A DNA stretch of 64,000 nucleotides, from positions 35,388,074 to 35,452,073 of the forward strand of contig OY997642.1 of the NCBI GenBank assembly GCA_963921795.1, read 5' to 3'. Every line of letters starts with the position of its first letter. Position 1 is the stretch's first letter. The notes under the pieces are model-generated. The model saw only the letters and a program-made list of their open reading frames with translations. It searched no databases and was not told the origin of the DNA. Positions 59,831-64,000 of the stretch are shown piece after piece. This stretch comes from Nannobrachium achirus. Taxonomy: Eukaryota; Chordata; Actinopteri; Myctophiformes; Myctophidae. Both the position numbers and the translations under genes were made by a program.

Positions 59831-60401
59831 TAGTGTAGTGTATAGTAAGTGAAGGTATGTAGGTCGTTTTCAAAACTTTCCCCTGATGGGATTCCTTGGG
59901 ACTTTTTTCTCTCACTAAGGACAATGAGGATACAGAATCAGTTGAGTTTGCCACTATTGCAATTTGTTTTAGGTTTAGCCTAATTTTGGCCTAAAATTAC
60001 TGGACTAATTGGTCTATAGTGTGTTGCCCTGTGGGCAACCACACTAAATAGCAGATCTACAAGCTCACAACGCTCTCACCAGCTTTCTTCTTGGAGGTGG
60101 GGGCCCTGGCAGCCTGCTGTATGACCTCTTCAAAGAACATGCTCCTCTCCTCGCTGTTAGGAACCTGGACGTTGAACACCTCACAGTACTTCTCAAGGAA
60201 CAGATCCTGCACCTGGGGACAGTGGTGGGACAAACATATGGACCATGATCTCTAATCTTCAAGAGGCATTGTGATAAAGGGGAAAGTGGGTTAAAAGGCA
60301 TTAATTTTTATTTTATTTTTTTAATAGAATAAAATAAAGAAAAAATGTTTTTGTTAAAGCTCTATATGATGGTAATGTAAAGGGATTCATGCAAGAGTCA
60401 G

Positions 60402-60560
60402 GGTTCCCACACATTTTTTACAATGACATTTCAAAACATTTCCATAGCTTTTCCAAAGTATTTCATGCCATCTCAAGGATAAGGTGTGCCAAAGAGTGGC
60501 CATTTCTTGGGTAAACACAGCCTTACACAAGTGTTCTGATTAGACTATAGCATTTGTTCT
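60402..60560. repeat. Fragment of the AGGGTTCCCAC element family
   Basis: CAGGGTTCCCACACATTTTT followed by ATTTCAAAACATTTCCATAG, matching the left end of the composites at 17.6 and 19.25 kb. Confidence 0.5.
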
Positions 60561-61405
60561 ATGCAATCAAACAATTGAAACACCTGTGTTTTGACCCAAG
60601 AAATGGCCGCTAAGGACTACAATGACGCAGCCGCTGGCACACACTATCCACAAGTTTCCGCGGGAGTTTACTGGAGACTATCGGGACCAAACTTCCGGGT
60701 TTAACTGCAGACATACAAGCTCACATCGCGTCGCAGGTGCTACCCGTTGTGAGCTTGTAAATCGGCGCCGGAAGCTCGGTAGAGACGTCTGCGCAATGCA
60801 CTATGGGGCGTTGGAAACTCGTGGATATTAATCGTGCAAACCAGTGTGTTATCAATGTATGAAGACTCGATTGAAGGTGTCACGTGACAAAAAGAACAGA
60901 TCTACGGTGTAAGCTAACAACCTATCACGTAGCACTGCATTTTACCATGTTACATCTTTCGCATAATGTTGGACAAAAACAATGTGTTCAATAACAGGGG
61001 ATCTCCCGTTCTCTTAATTAACAGAAAATACATTTTCAGGTAGGTGACAACATAGTCTCGCGTGGCCAGACTGTTGCCTCCGCGATTTGGTCAAATGCTC
61101 CCGGCATACAGTCTGGCAGACGGAAATAGAAACGATGAGTGCGAGATGAAGCGGAAGTGAAGCCCCCACGTCACTTCCGTTTCAGTCTCACATCACACAT
61201 ATTTATCATTATATAAATAAAAATCATATAAGCATGTTTAGCTTGCTGCTTAGCAGAAATGATATTTTAAAATATATATTTTTTTAACGTTAATGCCCGT
61301 TTTCGATACTCGCCGTTCGGGAGCTGCTGTTCCAGACTATATAGCATTCAGAGATTGTGGAATAGTTGTCTGGCTACGCGAGACTAGTGACAACATTACA
61401 GTGAA

Positions 61406-61409
<4 letters not shown>

Positions 61410-61470
<61 letters not shown>
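61410..61470. repeat. (TG)n microsatellite
   Basis: About 60 bp of TG ending in CGCGCGGCCGCGCGCG. It abuts the donor side of the atad2-like exon 61673-61490. Confidence 0.95.
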
Positions 61471-61476
<6 letters not shown>

Positions 61477-62157
61477 GCCGCGCGCGCACCTCTGCACTCA
61501 GCTGGTCATAAGGCAGGTTACAGGTGGCCAGCAGCATTATTGGGGAAAAGGAAAGGATGGAGTTGAGCAGGCTGATGAACGTTTCTCTGATTGTAACACC
61601 CACCGTCTCCCACCACCTTTCAACATTAGGGATGTATAGGATGCTGGGAGTTACGCCTTGCTTCAACAAACACCTACAACCATAATGGGACACATGCATG
61701 ACCAAGACGTTCAATAGATTTATTTTTAATATTGCAGAAAAACAACATGTTACACTTGACCTAACCTATAACAAGCTACAGGACACAAGGAGACACATTA
61801 AGTTTCCTTATGTCTAGATAGAACAGATCGTTTCCCCTCATCTTACACCAGGCATTGACACTAAGGCTTGCCCACCTGCCCCCAGGAAGGTAAATAAAAC
61901 GACAGGTGAAGTTTGCGTTCAGGTTTTCCCGACCGAGCAAATGTTCATTTCAACACCAGATATCTGTCTAAACACCTGAACGTGGCCAGAGCGCTCTGTC
62001 TTCTGGTCTGTGGAATGTAAAATAAGAGCACTGTTTACCTATAATGTTTTTACTGTTAAACTTAAAAATATAAAATAACAAGTGTGAAACCATAGACATA
62101 GGTATTTGGAGGTATTGAGGTATGATATTTGCTTTACCCCCAGGGCAAAAATCCACT

Positions 62158-62765
62158 CGTCCGAGACAGTTTGGCCTCCTGGCCCCCAAGTTGTGGAATA
62201 AACTCCCTGTCGCACTTAGAACAATAACGGACTCACTCGCTAGCTTTTGCCGTGGACTGAAGACTCACCTTTTCAGACTCCACCTAAACCCTTAGCACTA
62301 CTGAAAAAATCAATAACCATAAATGAAGCAAGTTAGCATTTGTTTTTTAGGTTTTTAGAACCTTTTTTTCTTTACTGATTATGTCGTTTTTTTCTAGATA
62401 GATATTCATTTGTTATATTGCTGTTGATGTACTGACATTGTGTACTGACAATGACTGATGTACTGACAGCAGAAAAAATGCCTGAGAGAGCCCTGGCCTG
62501 TCATAGTGTGTTATGCGTCACTGACGTAAGTTTGTTGATGTGTTTATTGGTTTACCTTGTTTACCTTGTATTCATATAGAGTGATGCCTGCTCGTAGACA
62601 ATATTTCAGACCTTTTAGAATATTGAATGTAGATGCCTGACTTGGGTATTGAATGTTACTCACTGTTGAATGATATTGTGGAGAATATTGTTGATGAATG
62701 ATATTGTTAATTGTTAAATGTAATATATTGTATTTATCTTTCTTTGTAGAAATAAAACCATGACA
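62158..62765 (+). mobile_element. Non-LTR retrotransposon (LINE) 3' end
   Basis: Frame 62158-62295 reads RPRQFGLLAPKLWNKLPVAL, then ASFCRGLKTHLFRLHLNP and a stop. This is the typical C-terminus of a reverse-transcriptase ORF2 of the L2/CR1/Rex-like type (LWN.LP...LK.HLF). The AT-rich 3' region runs to about 62765 (AAATAAAACCATGACAC). The element is heavily 5'-truncated and lies within an intron of the atad2-like remnant. Confidence 0.75.
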
Positions 62766-63354
62766 CTTCTATAAAACCCATCTGGAACTCCTCTTCATGC
62801 ACACTCTAACCGGTGAACCACGGCAGTGTTAAAACCCCTAGCCAGCCACCTGAACCCTAGCTCAATCATTTTATTTAGAAACTTTTACAAAAACGCCCAT
62901 TGAACTCAATAGACTTTTGAAGTTACACAAAGTTTAATCAAGGGGAAATAAATGTTTATGGGAAACTTTAGGAACACCCCAGGCCAGCACAATAATATAG
63001 TGACTGATAAAGGGAAATGACTGCAAATTAATTTATATACACATAGTAAAGAATTGTCTTAAAGTTACCTAGTTTTCCTTTAATGTATCCTGTTATATGA
63101 AGCCATATGAACCATGCAACCTGCTGAAATTGAGGCGTCCTCCTGAAGCAGGCACTTTGGCCTGAGGCTGGTGTTGAGAAGTGAGGTGGTCTTCATCTTC
63201 ACTATCGTCATCCTCATCTGGAAAAGCATACACACAACTAAACTTTTACTCACCCGCATCCAAATAAGTGTAACAGATGCTAAAAGGGTTAGTGGAATTT
63301 GGGAAAGGAATTTGAATGAACGGTACCCTACAGCGGCCAAATAAAGTTGGGCTC

Positions 63355-64000
63355 CCATTGGTTTAGTGATGAGTCATCACTTTTCAGAGTTTTGTGGGTG
63401 CTTTCTGGAGCTGTGGTGACCCCGAAGGTCGCCGGCTCGGGCGCCCTAGCTAAATAATTAGAGCATGCCCTGAGCTACATCTGTGCAAAATCTTGCACTT
63501 TTAGACTGATTAGCACGAGAAAAAAAAACCCTAAGGCCTCCGACTAACATGAATGCTCACCCATACATGCATCGTTTTCTGAGGCCATTTCTAGCCCAAG
63601 GAATGTTTTTTGTGCAAAACAAATGCCTGCAATGGATTCAGCATCATGACAAACCCCAAGTTAGACCCCTCAGATCCTATACCTAAATACCCAGAAAAAA
63701 AGTTTTTCTCATTGAACTGCACACACACTCCCTGGATGCCAATTCAGAACTTCTACCCCATGTTTTTCACATGGGCCTTTTCTAGCGCCACCATGATCCA
63801 TGTGATCGACATGGATCTGTCCAATTTTGCATATTCCATCCTGATTGGCCAATATTGGCTTCAAAGGTTTGCTCAGTAGGATTGCTCGGTTTTTAACAAA
63901 ATGCCTCAAATCACAAACGAAGCGTGCAATTTTCATGAAATTGTGCACACACATTCCCACAAGGCTGAGAAAGAAATGCCACTACAGAATGTTCAAATCA
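63355..64000. repeat. Dispersed repeat block running off the right edge
   Basis: Shares segments with 59690-59830 (GTGATGAGTCATCA, CCCAAGGAATGTTTTT) and with 4860-5110 (CATGGATCTGTCC, CCTGATTGGC). Contains CGCCGGCTCGGGCGCC near 63430. Short ORFs over it look like chance. Confidence 0.5.

Larger units (their letters stand above)
58754..63217 (-). pseudogene. atad2-like pseudogene (AAA-D2, bromodomain, C-terminal exons)
   Basis: Remnant of an ATAD2/ATAD2B-family chromatin ATPase gene, reading from right to left. Recognisable exons: 63217 to about 63120 (acidic stretch then RLNFSRLHG); 61673-61490 (APSI-type segment TPSILYIPNVERWW, then SFSPIMLLATC); 60212-60080 (VQDLFLEKYCEVFNVQVP, SKKKA); 59600-59442 (bromodomain start VIKQPMDLSTVKERID); 59295-59173 (IIKKELDEDIEKLCVEI); 58986-58754 (TLVAEEQKTPPLVLDQDKL). 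Most keep GT-AG borders. Breaks seen: a frameshift between VFVEARR and TPSILY in the 61.6-kb exon; a frameshift in the bromodomain exon, after which the YCDDVDLICQNTL frame continues; two in-frame stops at the start of the last exon. The exons expected for the AAA-D2 P-loop and for the segment between SKKKA and the bromodomain were not found. Exons further 5' would lie beyond the window. The gene is convergent with wrnip1. Residual function of a partial transcript cannot be excluded. Confidence 0.82.

Noticed and set aside
63610-63960. ORFs at the right edge as a gene start
   Set aside because: The sequence is a dispersed repeat also seen at 4.9 and 59.7 kb.

Overview
The window is vertebrate nuclear DNA, almost certainly from a ray-finned fish. 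The host exons have canonical GT-AG introns, and the space between them is filled with teleost-type short DNA transposons (hAT-like elements with 8-bp target duplications, TTAA-flanked foldback MITEs), tRNA-derived SINE pieces and very long (CA/TG)n microsatellites. The species cannot be named from the sequence alone.

Layout. About 1-20,000: no intact host gene recognised; nested repeats, microsatellites, one PRY (B30.2) exon fragment and a small cysteine-rich ORF. 20,120-33,021 (minus): a complete myosin light chain kinase gene, best called mylk4. I assembled it from 14 coding exons whose phases all agree (about 807 residues). 34,588-47,828 (minus): four phase-compatible candidate exons of a gene I could not identify, with one or two hydrophobic segments. 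48,548-57,658 (plus): complete wrnip1 in seven exons (623 residues, UBZ zinc finger plus AAA+ ATPase). 58,754-63,217 (minus): a decayed atad2-like copy, tail to tail with wrnip1, still readable as AAA-D2, bromodomain and C-terminal exons but with frameshifts, stops and missing exons. A non-LTR retrotransposon 3' end lies inside it, and a repeat block runs off the right edge.

The mylk4-wrnip1 neighbourhood matches the order known from other vertebrates (human 6p25). The two genes do not form a pathway: one is a Ca2+/calmodulin-type kinase, the other a replication-fork/translesion ATPase.

The most unusual signal is a short palindrome family present roughly 40 times in 64 kb. Its arm reads about GAAAATAGCAGATCTACAAG followed by CTCACAACGC; the loop is GC-rich and variable, and the second arm is nearly perfect. 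It occurs in introns, in intergenic DNA, and at fixed positions inside several otherwise unrelated hAT-like MITE families. Degraded forms have lost one arm. Three further near-perfect palindromes of unrelated sequence (25,999; 30,367; 31,304) suggest that this genome makes inverted duplications readily. A second pattern is long UG tracts just upstream of 3' splice sites in wrnip1 (two exons), mylk4 and the unidentified gene.
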